From positions 1-8,232 of the forward strand of contig CAJONN010000080.1 of the NCBI GenBank assembly GCA_905235955.1: a stretch of DNA of 8,232 nucleotides. Reading direction: 5' to 3'. The notes beneath the pieces are model-generated. The model had not been told where the DNA came from. It saw only the letters and a program-made list of their open reading frames with translations, and did not search any database. The stretch is from an uncultured Marinilabiliaceae bacterium. GTDB lineage: Bacteria > Bacteroidota > Bacteroidia > Bacteroidales > Marinilabiliaceae. The position numbers and the translations under genes are program-made. Below, piece by piece: positions 1-5,813 of the stretch. How positions within the stretch are numbered: the stretch's first letter is position 1; each line of letters starts with the position of its first letter.

Positions 1-68
1 TACTCTTTTACGTTGTGATATTCAAGGGCTGGTTTGCGAATCATTAGGTCTTTTACGTTGTTTGTCAT
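1..68 (-). CDS. N-terminal fragment of an unidentified protein, truncated by the window edge
   Basis: Reading the minus strand from an ATG at 68-66 gives 22 open codons with no stop before the edge; the peptide begins MTNNVKDLMIRKPALEY. A second in-frame ATG lies at codon 9. The fragment is too short to assign a family. It is divergent from the AraC-type gene at 185, and a near-consensus -7 box on the minus strand (116-123) could serve it with a leader of about 40 bases. A 13-base direct repeat (TCTTTTACGTTGT on the plus strand, at 4-16 and 49-61) is spaced 45 bases, so it is in frame and encodes the repeated residues N-V-K. That this is a real gene is inferred from position, open frame and promoter-like sequence; it could also be chance. 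Confidence 0.4.
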   Translation of the reverse strand, partial: MTNNVKDLMIRKPALEYHNVKE

Positions 69-115
69 AGTTATACTGTTTTTAGGTTTTTCTATTTTTA
101 TAACTTTTTCCGATG

Positions 116-123
116 CAAAGATG
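116..123 (-). promoter_or_regulatory. Possible -7 box for the leftward gene
   Basis: On the minus strand this reads CATCTTTG, one base from the Bacteroidota -7 consensus TAnnTTTG, and is followed by CATCGG as often seen near transcription starts in this phylum. No clear TTTG box is visible 19-21 bases upstream. If real, it would start a leader of about 40 bases before the ATG at 68. Its presence is one reason for placing the AraC-type start at 185 and not at 113. Confidence 0.3.
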
Positions 124-184
124 CACCATACTTACGCCTTTTTCATTACCTTGCGAAAGGAAGAAATGTTCTGATTCACTGATT

Positions 185-1087
185 ATGGCAAAACAAGTTG
201 AAAATCTTAGCTTAAATACCGCCGAACAACTTAGCAAGCGTTCAAATTTTGCTCAAGAAGATAGCAACGCTACTCTCGATGAGCAAATGGATTATAAGCG
301 ATATTATGTAGACAAGAACGTTTTAGTTGCTATGGATGCTAAATCATTTGGTCCGAATAGCATACAACCAAACATTCCGTATCATATAGACGAAGGAAGA
401 GTGCTAATGGTTACAAATGGAAGTTTGCATGTTATTATTAATTTAGAAGAATTCCACATAAAACAGCAAACTCTCTTCATTCTTGTGCCTGATAGCATCT
501 TTGAAGTTTTGGGCTGGAGTGATAATTTTGATATGCAAACATTCTCATTCAAAGATTTACCTATTTTCACTTCGCTCAGTAAGCATGCTGTTTTGCCTCT
601 TTCTGACGACCAATGGCTATTGGCCACCGAATATGTGCAACTACTATGGCATGTGGCGCATCAGCAACCATTGTTGCCTGACTCGGTAACACATTTGCAA
701 ACTTCTTTTTTGCTAGAACTCAAGCGCATAGCCGACACTGCCGAATTGCTCCGAAAAAAAATGGCTACGCGGCAAGATGTTATTTTTCGCAATTTCATAG
801 AGCTGATCAGTACTCATGGTTTGCACGAGCGCAAAGTTGAGTTTTATGCTGACAAGCTTTGCATCACTCCCAACTATTTGGGCGATGTAGTAAAGCACAT
901 CAGTGGGCTGACGGTGATGCAGTGGCTTACGCGTTATATCATTCAGAAAGCCAAAGTTATATTGCGCTATAGCGATGCTCCTATTTGGGAGGTAGCAGAG
1001 CAAATGAACTTTGCCAATCCGTCGTTTTTTTCAAAATTCTTCAAACGAGAAACAGGTCTGACACCCAACGAATATCGGAATCAGTGA
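185..1087 (+). CDS. AraC/XylS-family transcriptional regulator
   Basis: This is a predicted cytoplasmic DNA-binding regulator of 300 residues, the usual length for AraC-family proteins with an N-terminal sensor domain. Residues 45-125 look like a cupin-type ligand-binding domain rich in short beta strands (VLMVTNGSLHVIINL, then LFILVPDSIFEVLGW). Residues 200-300 form the double helix-turn-helix domain. The first HTH is around 217-243 (EFYADKLCITPNYLGDVVK); the second is around 265-298, with the typical APIWEVAEQMNFANPSFFSK run and the family ending FKRETGLTPNEYR. An in-frame ATG exists at 113 (24 extra residues), but that stretch is basic and cysteine-rich, does not resemble the family, and overlaps promoter-like DNA, so 185 is preferred. 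No strong ribosome-binding site is seen at either start. The gene converges on the gamma-carbonic-anhydrase gene with only 25 bases between stops. The ligand and targets cannot be told; the divergent gene at 68 is the obvious candidate target. Confidence 0.9.
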   Translation: MAKQVENLSLNTAEQLSKRSNFAQEDSNATLDEQMDYKRYYVDKNVLVAMDAKSFGPNSIQPNIPYHIDEGRVLMVTNGSLHVIINLEEFHIKQQTLFILVPDSIFEVLGWSDNFDMQTFSFKDLPIFTSLSKHAVLPLSDDQWLLATEYVQLLWHVAHQQPLLPDSVTHLQTSFLLELKRIADTAELLRKKMATRQDVIFRNFIELISTHGLHERKVEFYADKLCITPNYLGDVVKHISGLTVMQWLTRYIIQKAKVILRYSDAPIWEVAEQMNFANPSFFSKFFKRETGLTPNEYRNQ

Positions 1088-1112
1088 AATCAGAAAATGC
1101 TGAAAGCCAACT

Positions 1113-1634
1113 CTACTCTTCATACCACGAAGCGTACAGATGATAGTTATCGGCAATGCGAGTGATGGTGTCGGCCTTCTTTTCAGGACTTAGCTCCTTT
1201 ATCTTTTTGGCGGGCACACCTGCGTAGATGCTGTTGGGCTCGGTTTGTGCGCCCGATGTTATTAGCGCATTGGCTGCCACTATTACGTTGCTCTCTATCA
1301 CAGCATTGTCGAGCACAGTTGAGCCCATACCTATCAGCACGTCGTCTTTTATTGTTGCACCATGTATTATGGCATTGTGCCCCACTGAAACATTGTTGCC
1401 TATTATGGTTTTTGCACGTTCAAATGTGCCATGAATCACTGCATTGTCTTGCACATTGCAGTTGTTGCCTATCTTGATAGAATTAACGTCGCCACGTAGC
1501 ACAGCTCCGAACCAAATGCTACAGTTGTCGCCAATCTCCACATCGCCTATTATAGTAGCATTGGGTGCAATGAAGCAGTTGTTGCCAATGCGAGGCGTAT
1601 GTCCGCGTAGTGGTATTATGAGTGGTTTAGCCAT
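1113..1634 (-). CDS. Gamma-carbonic-anhydrase-like hexapeptide-repeat protein (YrdA/PaaY family)
   Basis: The 173-residue protein is a left-handed beta-helix built of hexapeptide repeats, visible as recurring I/V-G-N/D-N patterns (IGNNCFIAPNATIIGD, then IGDNCSIWFGAVLRGD). Three histidines match the zinc ligands of the gamma class: H68 in NAVIHG, and H86 and H91 in VGHNAIIHG. R47, D49 and Q62 match other conserved active-site positions of the family. The C-terminus ends in the usual helix after YAGVPAKKIKEL. The length fits the bacterial YrdA/PaaY group and lacks the extra acidic loop of archaeal Cam, so catalysis of CO2 hydration is possible but not assured; many members have unproven activity. 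The gene starts 11 bases after the udk stop and is probably co-transcribed with it. The short gap contains a run of seven C on the coding strand where a Shine-Dalgarno would normally lie. Confidence 0.9.
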   Translation of the reverse strand: MAKPLIIPLRGHTPRIGNNCFIAPNATIIGDVEIGDNCSIWFGAVLRGDVNSIKIGNNCNVQDNAVIHGTFERAKTIIGNNVSVGHNAIIHGATIKDDVLIGMGSTVLDNAVIESNVIVAANALITSGAQTEPNSIYAGVPAKKIKELSPEKKADTITRIADNYHLYASWYEE

Positions 1635-1645
1635 ATAGGGGGGGA

Positions 1646-2254
1646 TTAGTTTATTTGTCGTTGAATATAGTGTGTGAGCACGTCGATAGCCTTTTCGTTG
1701 TGTCCGCCTTGTGGTATAATGAGGTCGGCAAAGCGTTTTGATGGTTCAATAAATTGCAGGTGCATAGGCTTCACAGTTTCTTGGTAGTGCGAGAGTGCTG
1801 TCTCGGCAGTACGTCCGCGTTCTACAATGTCGCGCAATATTATGCGCGATAGTCGGTCATCGCCATCAGCATCAACAAACACCTTTATATCCATCAGGTC
1901 GCGTAGCTCAGGGTTCGACAATACCAATATGCCCTCAACTATTATCACATCTTTGGGGTCTACGTGCATAGTGCGTTCGCTACGAGTGCATGTAATGTAA
2001 GAATAGATAGGCTGTTCAATAGACTGACCCTGTTTGAGGCGGCGAATATGTTCAATGAGGAGTGAAAATTCTATGGAGTTTGGATGATCAAAGTTGATGC
2101 GTTTTCTGTCCTCCATTGGTATGTGGCTACTGTCGTAATAGTATGAATCTTGCGAGATGATAGTCAACTGGTTGTTGCCTATCTTGTCTGTTATTTTGTT
2201 CACTACCGTTGTTTTGCCAGAGCCAGAGCCACCAGCTATACCTATTATAAGCAT
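1646..2254 (-). CDS. udk: Uridine kinase (uridine/cytidine monophosphokinase)
   Basis: The enzyme phosphorylates uridine and cytidine to UMP and CMP using ATP or GTP in cytosolic pyrimidine salvage. The 202-residue length is close to the family norm of about 205-215. The Walker A loop GGSGSGKTT lies at residues 8-16. D36 in SQDSYYYD is the expected catalytic aspartate. NFDHPNSIEF (54-63), PIYSYITCTRSERT (82-95) and the IIVEGILVL Walker B-like strand (104-112) follow in family order, and RDIVERGRT (141-149) is the lid region. The ATG at 2254 begins directly with the first beta strand (MLIIGIAGGSGSGKTT), leaving little doubt about the start. A consensus -7 box about 28 bases upstream suggests its own promoter, although it follows the membrane-protein gene by only 61 bases. 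The gamma-carbonic-anhydrase-like gene lies immediately downstream. Confidence 0.95.
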   Translation of the reverse strand: MLIIGIAGGSGSGKTTVVNKITDKIGNNQLTIISQDSYYYDSSHIPMEDRKRINFDHPNSIEFSLLIEHIRRLKQGQSIEQPIYSYITCTRSERTMHVDPKDVIIVEGILVLSNPELRDLMDIKVFVDADGDDRLSRIILRDIVERGRTAETALSHYQETVKPMHLQFIEPSKRFADLIIPQGGHNEKAIDVLTHYIQRQIN

Positions 2255-2281
2255 TTGCTACTTTATTTTTTTTTGACGATG

Positions 2282-2311
2282 CAAAAATATAGAAAAAACA
2301 GTGTTTACAAT
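2282..2311 (-). promoter_or_regulatory. Promoter of udk
   Basis: On the minus strand a perfect Bacteroidota -7 box, TATTTTTG (TAnnTTTG), occupies 2289-2282. An ATTG box at 2311-2308 lies 18 bases upstream of it, close to the preferred 19-21. Transcription would begin near 2275, giving a leader of roughly 20 bases before the udk ATG at 2254. The promoter sits in the short gap after the membrane-protein stop codon (2318-2316). Confidence 0.6.
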
Positions 2312-2315
2312 ATCA

Positions 2316-3197
2316 TCAGTGCGAAAACCCCTTCTCAATAAGCGAAGTGCGAAGTGCGAAAATAGCACCGGGGAGCGAACTCAGAAGCGACACAGCATAG
2401 AACAATATGCTGAGCGACACAGCTATATGTTCGTTGGTGTTGAAATATTGCGACCCTAAAACAAAAGTAAGTTCTCGCAAGCCTATGCCACCCATGCTAA
2501 CCGGAATGGCGGAGGCAATGCTACTGGCAAAAAACAGGAACATATACTCTATAATATTAGCACTCTCGCCAAGCGACAAAAGTATAAGTATAGCCGCAAG
2601 CATTTGCAAGCCTTGCACTACTACTGAGCAACCCAATATATGCCATTTGGCACTAAGCGCATAGCGAGCAAAAAAACGCAGGTAAACAAAGTATCCGCCA
2701 ATAGCTAAAGGTATGAGCACTCCAAAGCAATAGCTATACTCAATGCCTATATATGAGCCAAGCACCGATATAAATGCTATCATATAGCTGCATATTGCCA
2801 CCAAGCCACTCAACCTATCAGCAACTATGGCTGAGAAGAGCTGCTTTACTGGCTGCTGATACTTGCGATGCAAGTAGTATATTTTGTAGCCATCGCCACC
2901 GACACCACCGGGCAAGAAGAAGTTGTAGAACATACCAAGCCAATAGAGGCGCATATTTACAAACGTAGCAACTTGTAGTGGAAGCGTAGCAAAAACTGTG
3001 TTGATTCTGATGGCGCTTAGTGCTTGCGATGTGGCATATACCAATAATGCCACTAATAGCCATTGCCATTGAGCTGTTGCTATGGTGCTGAATGTAGCGT
3101 GTATGTCAATTTTGGAGAATACCAATGCTATAGCCGCTGCCGAAACGCCTATCTTCAGAATAAGTTTGAGTATATTTTTTATAGTTGCAGACTCCAC
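2316..3197 (-). CDS. UPF0104 / LPG-synthase transmembrane-domain (flippase-like) membrane protein
   Basis: This 293-residue integral inner-membrane protein matches the family of the transmembrane half of lysylphosphatidylglycerol synthase (PF03706, UPF0104, YbhN-like). The hallmarks are LPGGVGGDGYKIYYL at 95-109 and IPVSMGGIGLRELTFV at 231-246, both conserved glycine-rich motifs of the group. Seven or eight hydrophobic segments are visible, roughly 8-28, 45-63, 76-96, 130-150, 155-173, 187-209, 217-236 and 258-281. There is no cytoplasmic aminoacyl-transferase domain, so it is not a full MprF. Family members are proposed to move or modify lipid-linked substrates, but the substrate here is unknown. 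The start ATG is 11 bases after the stop of the cysteine-rich gene, suggesting co-transcription. Near the C-terminus the DNA carries a 7-base tandem repeat (GCGAAGT, 2342-2362). Confidence 0.88.
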   Translation of the reverse strand: MESATIKNILKLILKIGVSAAAIALVFSKIDIHATFSTIATAQWQWLLVALLVYATSQALSAIRINTVFATLPLQVATFVNMRLYWLGMFYNFFLPGGVGGDGYKIYYLHRKYQQPVKQLFSAIVADRLSGLVAICSYMIAFISVLGSYIGIEYSYCFGVLIPLAIGGYFVYLRFFARYALSAKWHILGCSVVVQGLQMLAAILILLSLGESANIIEYMFLFFASSIASAIPVSMGGIGLRELTFVLGSQYFNTNEHIAVSLSILFYAVSLLSSLPGAIFALRTSLIEKGFSH

Positions 3198-3208
3198 GCC
3201 TTATTTTT

Positions 3209-3541
3209 TTATTTATTGCTAAATTCCTCTATCAAGCTATCTGCCGTGTCGACGCAAGTGTGGCAAGGTGTTCGTTTGGTAGTCATTATGTTGTGGCACG
3301 TTGTTCCGCCCACACGTTGTTCAAAAGCTTCGGTCAGTTGCTGCTCGTATTGGGGCAAGGCTTGTATAGCGGCATATAATGCGCCACACAATCCGTTGGG
3401 TGCTCGTCCGCCACTTGCCTTCGATAGGTCGGCCAATATGGTTTGTGGGTTGACATAGAGTTGGCACCATTTGTTTGCCACAGCTTGTGCACAGTTGTGG
3501 CACCATGGCTTAGTGCGAAATGTATCAGTTGCTTTTGTCAT
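3209..3541 (-). CDS. Small cysteine-rich protein resembling the C_GCAxxG_C_C family
   Basis: From the ATG at 3541 the product has 110 residues and no signal peptide or membrane segment, so it is probably cytosolic. Cysteines fall at 14, 17, 26, 52, 82, 93 and 96. NCAQAV (16-21), APNGLCGALYAA (47-58), a single Cys at 82 and CHTCV (93-97) followed by a helix reproduce the order of the putative redox-active C_GCAxxG_C_C family (PF09719-like), whose biochemical role is not established. Assignment is from memory of the pattern and is moderate. An alternative ATG at 3562 adds seven residues. The open frame extends further, to 3652, but that would overlap the HD-domain gene (stop 3579) by about 70 bases, so it is not preferred. 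The gene lies 37 bases after the HD-domain gene and 11 before the membrane-protein gene, suggesting one operon. The cysteine pairs could bind a metal or form a redox disulfide; that is inference. Confidence 0.7.
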   Translation of the reverse strand: MTKATDTFRTKPWCHNCAQAVANKWCQLYVNPQTILADLSKASGGRAPNGLCGALYAAIQALPQYEQQLTEAFEQRVGGTTCHNIMTTKRTPCHTCVDTADSLIEEFSNK

Positions 3542-3578
3542 TGCAGAGAATATAGATAACATACTGTATACCAAAGCA

Positions 3579-4163
3579 TTATTGCGGCATAGTCTGAGGC
3601 ACGGCAAGCATTTTGTGCAAAGCCAAAAAACGTTCACGCGGAGCATCGCCATATTTTGCTACGCTATGCAATGCGCGCTCAAAGCTTTTGGGTTCTCTGA
3701 GGCTGCTATAGTTGTCAGGTTCTTTGAGCGTTTTGCTAAAAAACTTATCGGCATAGCACACTATTTTTTCCTCTATTGTTTGCGGAGTATAGTCGGCTAT
3801 GGGCAATGGCAGTTGCAAGGTTCTAACCTCATCGGCTGTGATGCCAGCACCTGTATGACGTTCGCACACCCGAGCATGTTGTGGCAGTTGCAATGTGCGT
3901 AGCATCTGTGCACCTTGTATGCCGTGGCAAATATATTCGGCTTGTCCAAAGCAATATATGCCGGGAGCGTTTGTGTTGGTTATGCCAATATCATGAAGCA
4001 TAGCACCTTCGTACACAAAGTTGGCATCAGCATTGAGCTCAGGATGCAGACGCACAATGTTGGCAGCGAGTTCGGCTACAGCTTTGCTATGTTCTACCAA
4101 TATGTTCCACTGTGGCGTGTCTGGGGTGTAAAATTGCCCTAATATTCCGTATACATCGAGCAT
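3579..4163 (-). CDS. HD-domain putative metal-dependent phosphohydrolase
   Basis: The 194-residue cytosolic protein carries the HD-superfamily signature in order: H25 in VEHSKAVAEL, H57-D58 in AMLHDIGI (HDIG subgroup), H80 and H103 (ERHTGAGI) as additional metal ligands, and D139 in CYADKFFSK. Such proteins hydrolyse phosphate esters, often of nucleotides, using one or two divalent metals. The extra H80 and H103 suggest the two-metal type, as in HDIG proteins, but a substrate cannot be predicted. No sensor or output domain is attached. The gene begins 54 bases after the hisIE stop. That gap contains an inverted repeat whose second arm abuts the start codon (see the separate entry), so translation may be controlled separately from hisFIE. 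The cysteine-rich gene follows at once. The ATG at 4163 is supported because the homology-like region (VYGILGQFYTPD) starts right after it. Confidence 0.85.
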   Translation of the reverse strand: MLDVYGILGQFYTPDTPQWNILVEHSKAVAELAANIVRLHPELNADANFVYEGAMLHDIGITNTNAPGIYCFGQAEYICHGIQGAQMLRTLQLPQHARVCERHTGAGITADEVRTLQLPLPIADYTPQTIEEKIVCYADKFFSKTLKEPDNYSSLREPKSFERALHSVAKYGDAPRERFLALHKMLAVPQTMPQ

Positions 4164-4164
4164 T

Positions 4165-4211
4165 AGTATGTTTTTTCAGAACCTATATAAAGCAAAAAAA
4201 ACGAACATACT
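4165..4211 (-). promoter_or_regulatory. Intercistronic hairpin abutting the HD-domain start codon
   Basis: On the transcript strand AGTATGTT (4211-4204) is followed 31 bases later by its exact complement AACATACT (4172-4165). After a two-base bulge, a further four A-U pairs can form (4201-4198 with 4176-4173). The downstream arm ends one base before the ATG at 4163, so it covers the position of a Shine-Dalgarno. It follows the hisIE stop by six bases. The structure could limit translation of the HD-domain gene or act as a weak processing or attenuation site. The repeat is seen directly; the function is inferred. Confidence 0.5.
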
Positions 4212-4217
4212 TTTTTA

Positions 4218-4814
4218 TCAGTGATGACGTGCTTTGAGCTCACGTGCTATATCTTCTATGCGGTAGCCCTTTTCGGTGAGAAGCACAATAAGATGATAAA
4301 TAACATCAGCACCTTCGTATATGAAGTTTTCATCGTCATCGGCCATTGCACCAATCACACATTCTACAGCTTCTTCGCCCAATTTCTTGGCTATCTTGCG
4401 TTTACCTTTTTGGAATAGACTTGTAGTGTATGAGCCTTCAGGCATTTCCCGACGGCGTTGATCAATAAAGTCTTGCAACTCTTTGAGAAACATCACATCG
4501 TCGGCTTCGTTCACCTCATTCCAGCAAGTGTCGGCACCAGTGTGGCATACCGGACCATCAGGGTGCACTTTTACGAGCAGTGTATCATTGTCGCAGTCGA
4601 CGGCAATGCTTACGACATGTAGCAAATTGCCACTTGTTTCGCCTTTAGTCCAAAGTTTTTGGCGCGAGCGGCTGAAAAATGTCACAAGACCTGTCTCTTC
4701 GGTTTTTTTATACGACTCTTCGTTCATATAGCCGAGCATAAGCACCTTGTTGGTGTCGGCATCTTGGATGATGGCTGGCACGAGGCCGTTGCCTTTAGCA
4801 AAATCTATATTCAT
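4218..4814 (-). CDS. hisIE: Bifunctional phosphoribosyl-AMP cyclohydrolase / phosphoribosyl-ATP pyrophosphatase
   Basis: This fused enzyme catalyses steps 2 and 3 of histidine biosynthesis: hydrolysis of PR-ATP to PR-AMP, then ring opening of PR-AMP to ProFAR, in the cytosol. Residues 1-110 are the HisI domain, with [33 protein letters not shown], the metal-binding VDCDND stretch at about 83-88 and the Cys-His pair in [12 protein letters not shown]. Residues 112-198 are the HisE domain (MazG-like all-alpha fold), with [20 protein letters not shown] and a [10 protein letters not shown] helix. The 198-residue length is normal for the fusion. The gene follows hisF by 24 bases in the same direction, and a purine-rich GAGAGAAA lies about 5-12 bases before its ATG. 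It is certainly transcribed with hisF. Confidence 0.97.
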   Translation of the reverse strand: MNIDFAKGNGLVPAIIQDADTNKVLMLGYMNEESYKKTEETGLVTFFSRSRQKLWTKGETSGNLLHVVSIAVDCDNDTLLVKVHPDGPVCHTGADTCWNEVNEADDVMFLKELQDFIDQRRREMPEGSYTTSLFQKGKRKIAKKLGEEAVECVIGAMADDDENFIYEGADVIYHLIVLLTEKGYRIEDIARELKARHH

Positions 4815-4838
4815 TGTTTTCTCTCTGTTTCTGTGTTA

Positions 4839-5594
4839 TTATCTTACAACTATGTTGTTCTGCCTCAAGTAGTTTTTGAGGTCAGGTATAGCTATTTCCT
4901 TGTAGTGAAAAATGCTGGCAGCAAGTCCGGCATCGGCTTTGCCAAGTGTAAAGACATCACGAAAATGCTCCATATTGCCAGCTCCGCCTGATGCTATTAT
5001 GGGTATCGATAGTTCTTCGCTCAGTTGTGCAAGGGCTTCGTTGGCAAACCCCTGTTTTACGCCATCGTGGTTCATACTGGTAAAGAGTATCTCGCCAGCG
5101 CCACGTTCTTGGGCTTCATGTGCCCAACTGAAGAGTCGTTTTTCGGTTGGAACTCTGCCGCCATTTACTGTTACAACCCATTCGCCATTATCTTCGAGGC
5201 GTGCATCGATGGCAGCTACAACAAATTGGCTACCAAAGTTGCTTGCCATATCGCTAATGAGTTGTGGATTGCGTACTGCTGATGAATTGATAGAAATTTT
5301 GTCGGCACCAGCACTTAGCAATACATCAGCATCGTGTAGTTCGCTTATTCCGCCACCCACAGTAAATGGTATGTTGATGTGCCGTGCAATGCGCTCAACG
5401 AGGTCGGCAAATGTCTTTCTGCCTTCATGACTGGCTGTTATATCAAGGAAAACAAGTTCGTCGGCACCTTGCTCGGCATACCATGCGCCCAACTCTACTG
5501 GGTCGCCTACCTCTTTGATATTCACAAAGTTAACACCTTTTACGGTCATACCATTGCGAATGTCGAGACAAGGAATAATGCGCTTTGCTAACAT
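4839..5594 (-). CDS. hisF: Imidazole glycerol phosphate synthase, cyclase subunit HisF
   Basis: HisF pairs with the glutaminase HisH to turn PRFAR and ammonia into imidazole glycerol phosphate and AICAR, linking histidine to purine synthesis. The 251-residue length is the family norm. The two catalytic aspartates are present: D11 in [10 protein letters not shown] and D130 in [14 protein letters not shown]99 (GADKISINS) is also present. The phosphate-binding loops of the TIM barrel are [10 protein letters not shown] (80-89) and [11 protein letters not shown] (201-211). The start ATG at 5594 gives the standard [11 protein letters not shown] opening. It is the first gene of the leftward run. Neither hisH nor hisA, its usual partners, is next to it in this window; they must lie elsewhere, because the upstream neighbour (asnS) is divergent. 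Confidence 0.98.
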   Translation of the reverse strand: MLAKRIIPCLDIRNGMTVKGVNFVNIKEVGDPVELGAWYAEQGADELVFLDITASHEGRKTFADLVERIARHINIPFTVGGGISELHDADVLLSAGADKISINSSAVRNPQLISDMASNFGSQFVVAAIDARLEDNGEWVVTVNGGRVPTEKRLFSWAHEAQERGAGEILFTSMNHDGVKQGFANEALAQLSEELSIPIIASGGAGNMEHFRDVFTLGKADAGLAASIFHYKEIAIPDLKNYLRQNNIVVR

Positions 5595-5614
5595 AGTGTT
5601 AAATTTTTCCGCTG

Positions 5615-5622
5615 CGAAGATA
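5615..5622 (-). promoter_or_regulatory. Probable -7 box of hisF
   Basis: On the minus strand this reads TATCTTCG, seven of eight positions conforming to TAnnTTTG (the mismatch is the third T of TTTG), and is followed by CAGCGG. A GTTG box at 5650-5647 lies upstream, but the 24-base spacing is longer than the preferred 19-21. Transcription would start near 5608, leaving a short leader before the ATG at 5594. Confidence 0.4.
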
Positions 5623-5722
5623 ATAATTTAAGAGAACTTCTAAAAACAACTTTGCATTTTGCGCGAGGCACGACCACTGCAATTTTTAATGATTTTTTAC
5701 TCAAAGTTTCGCAAGTAAAGTA

Positions 5723-5735
5723 GCTCCGAAGGAGC
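5723..5735. repeat. Hairpin copy 1 of the palindromic element
   Basis: GCTCC-GAA-GGAGC forms a 5-base-pair stem with a three-base loop, followed by GAAAGAA. Compared with copy 2, the third stem pair is T-A, not C-G, so both sides changed together and pairing is preserved. Confidence 0.7.
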
Positions 5736-5747
5736 GAAAGAATACAG

Positions 5748-5775
5748 GCAGGGGTGAGCGCAGCGTAACCCCTGC
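5748..5775. repeat. Internal 8-base-pair stem of the palindromic element
   Basis: GCAGGGGT (5748-5755) and ACCCCTGC (5768-5775) are exact reverse complements around a 12-base loop, GAGCGCAGCGTA. The stem lies between hairpin copies 1 and 2 and is GC-rich against an AT-rich background. Confidence 0.7.
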
Positions 5776-5800
5776 TAATTATGCTTCCTCCACAATATTA

Positions 5801-5813
5801 GCCCCGAAGGGGC
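5801..5813. repeat. Hairpin copy 2 of the palindromic element
   Basis: GCCCC-GAA-GGGGC is in the same orientation as copy 1 and shares the flanks TA before and GAAAGAA after. It also forms an inverted pair with the third, decayed copy at 5843-5863 (CTTTCGCCCCCTTCAGGGC), which has one substitution and one inserted base, so a larger stem is possible. Confidence 0.7.

Noticed and set aside
113..184. Upstream ATG extending the AraC-type protein by 24 residues
   Set aside because: The extra residues are basic, cysteine-rich and unlike the family, and the DNA overlaps a promoter-like sequence for the divergent gene. The ATG at 185 gives a normal 300-residue length.
2316..3197. Complete MprF lysylphosphatidylglycerol synthase
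   Set aside because: Only the membrane domain is present at 293 residues; the C-terminal aminoacyl-transferase domain is absent.
3471..3902. 143-codon open frame on the plus strand across the HD and cysteine-rich genes
   Set aside because: It is antisense to two better-supported genes, has no recognisable domain, and has no promoter or ribosome-binding signal.
4912..5430. 172-codon open frame on the plus strand opposite hisF
   Set aside because: It lies wholly antisense to a clear hisF. Its serine/proline/alanine-rich composition is that expected of a reverse-frame shadow, with no motif of its own.
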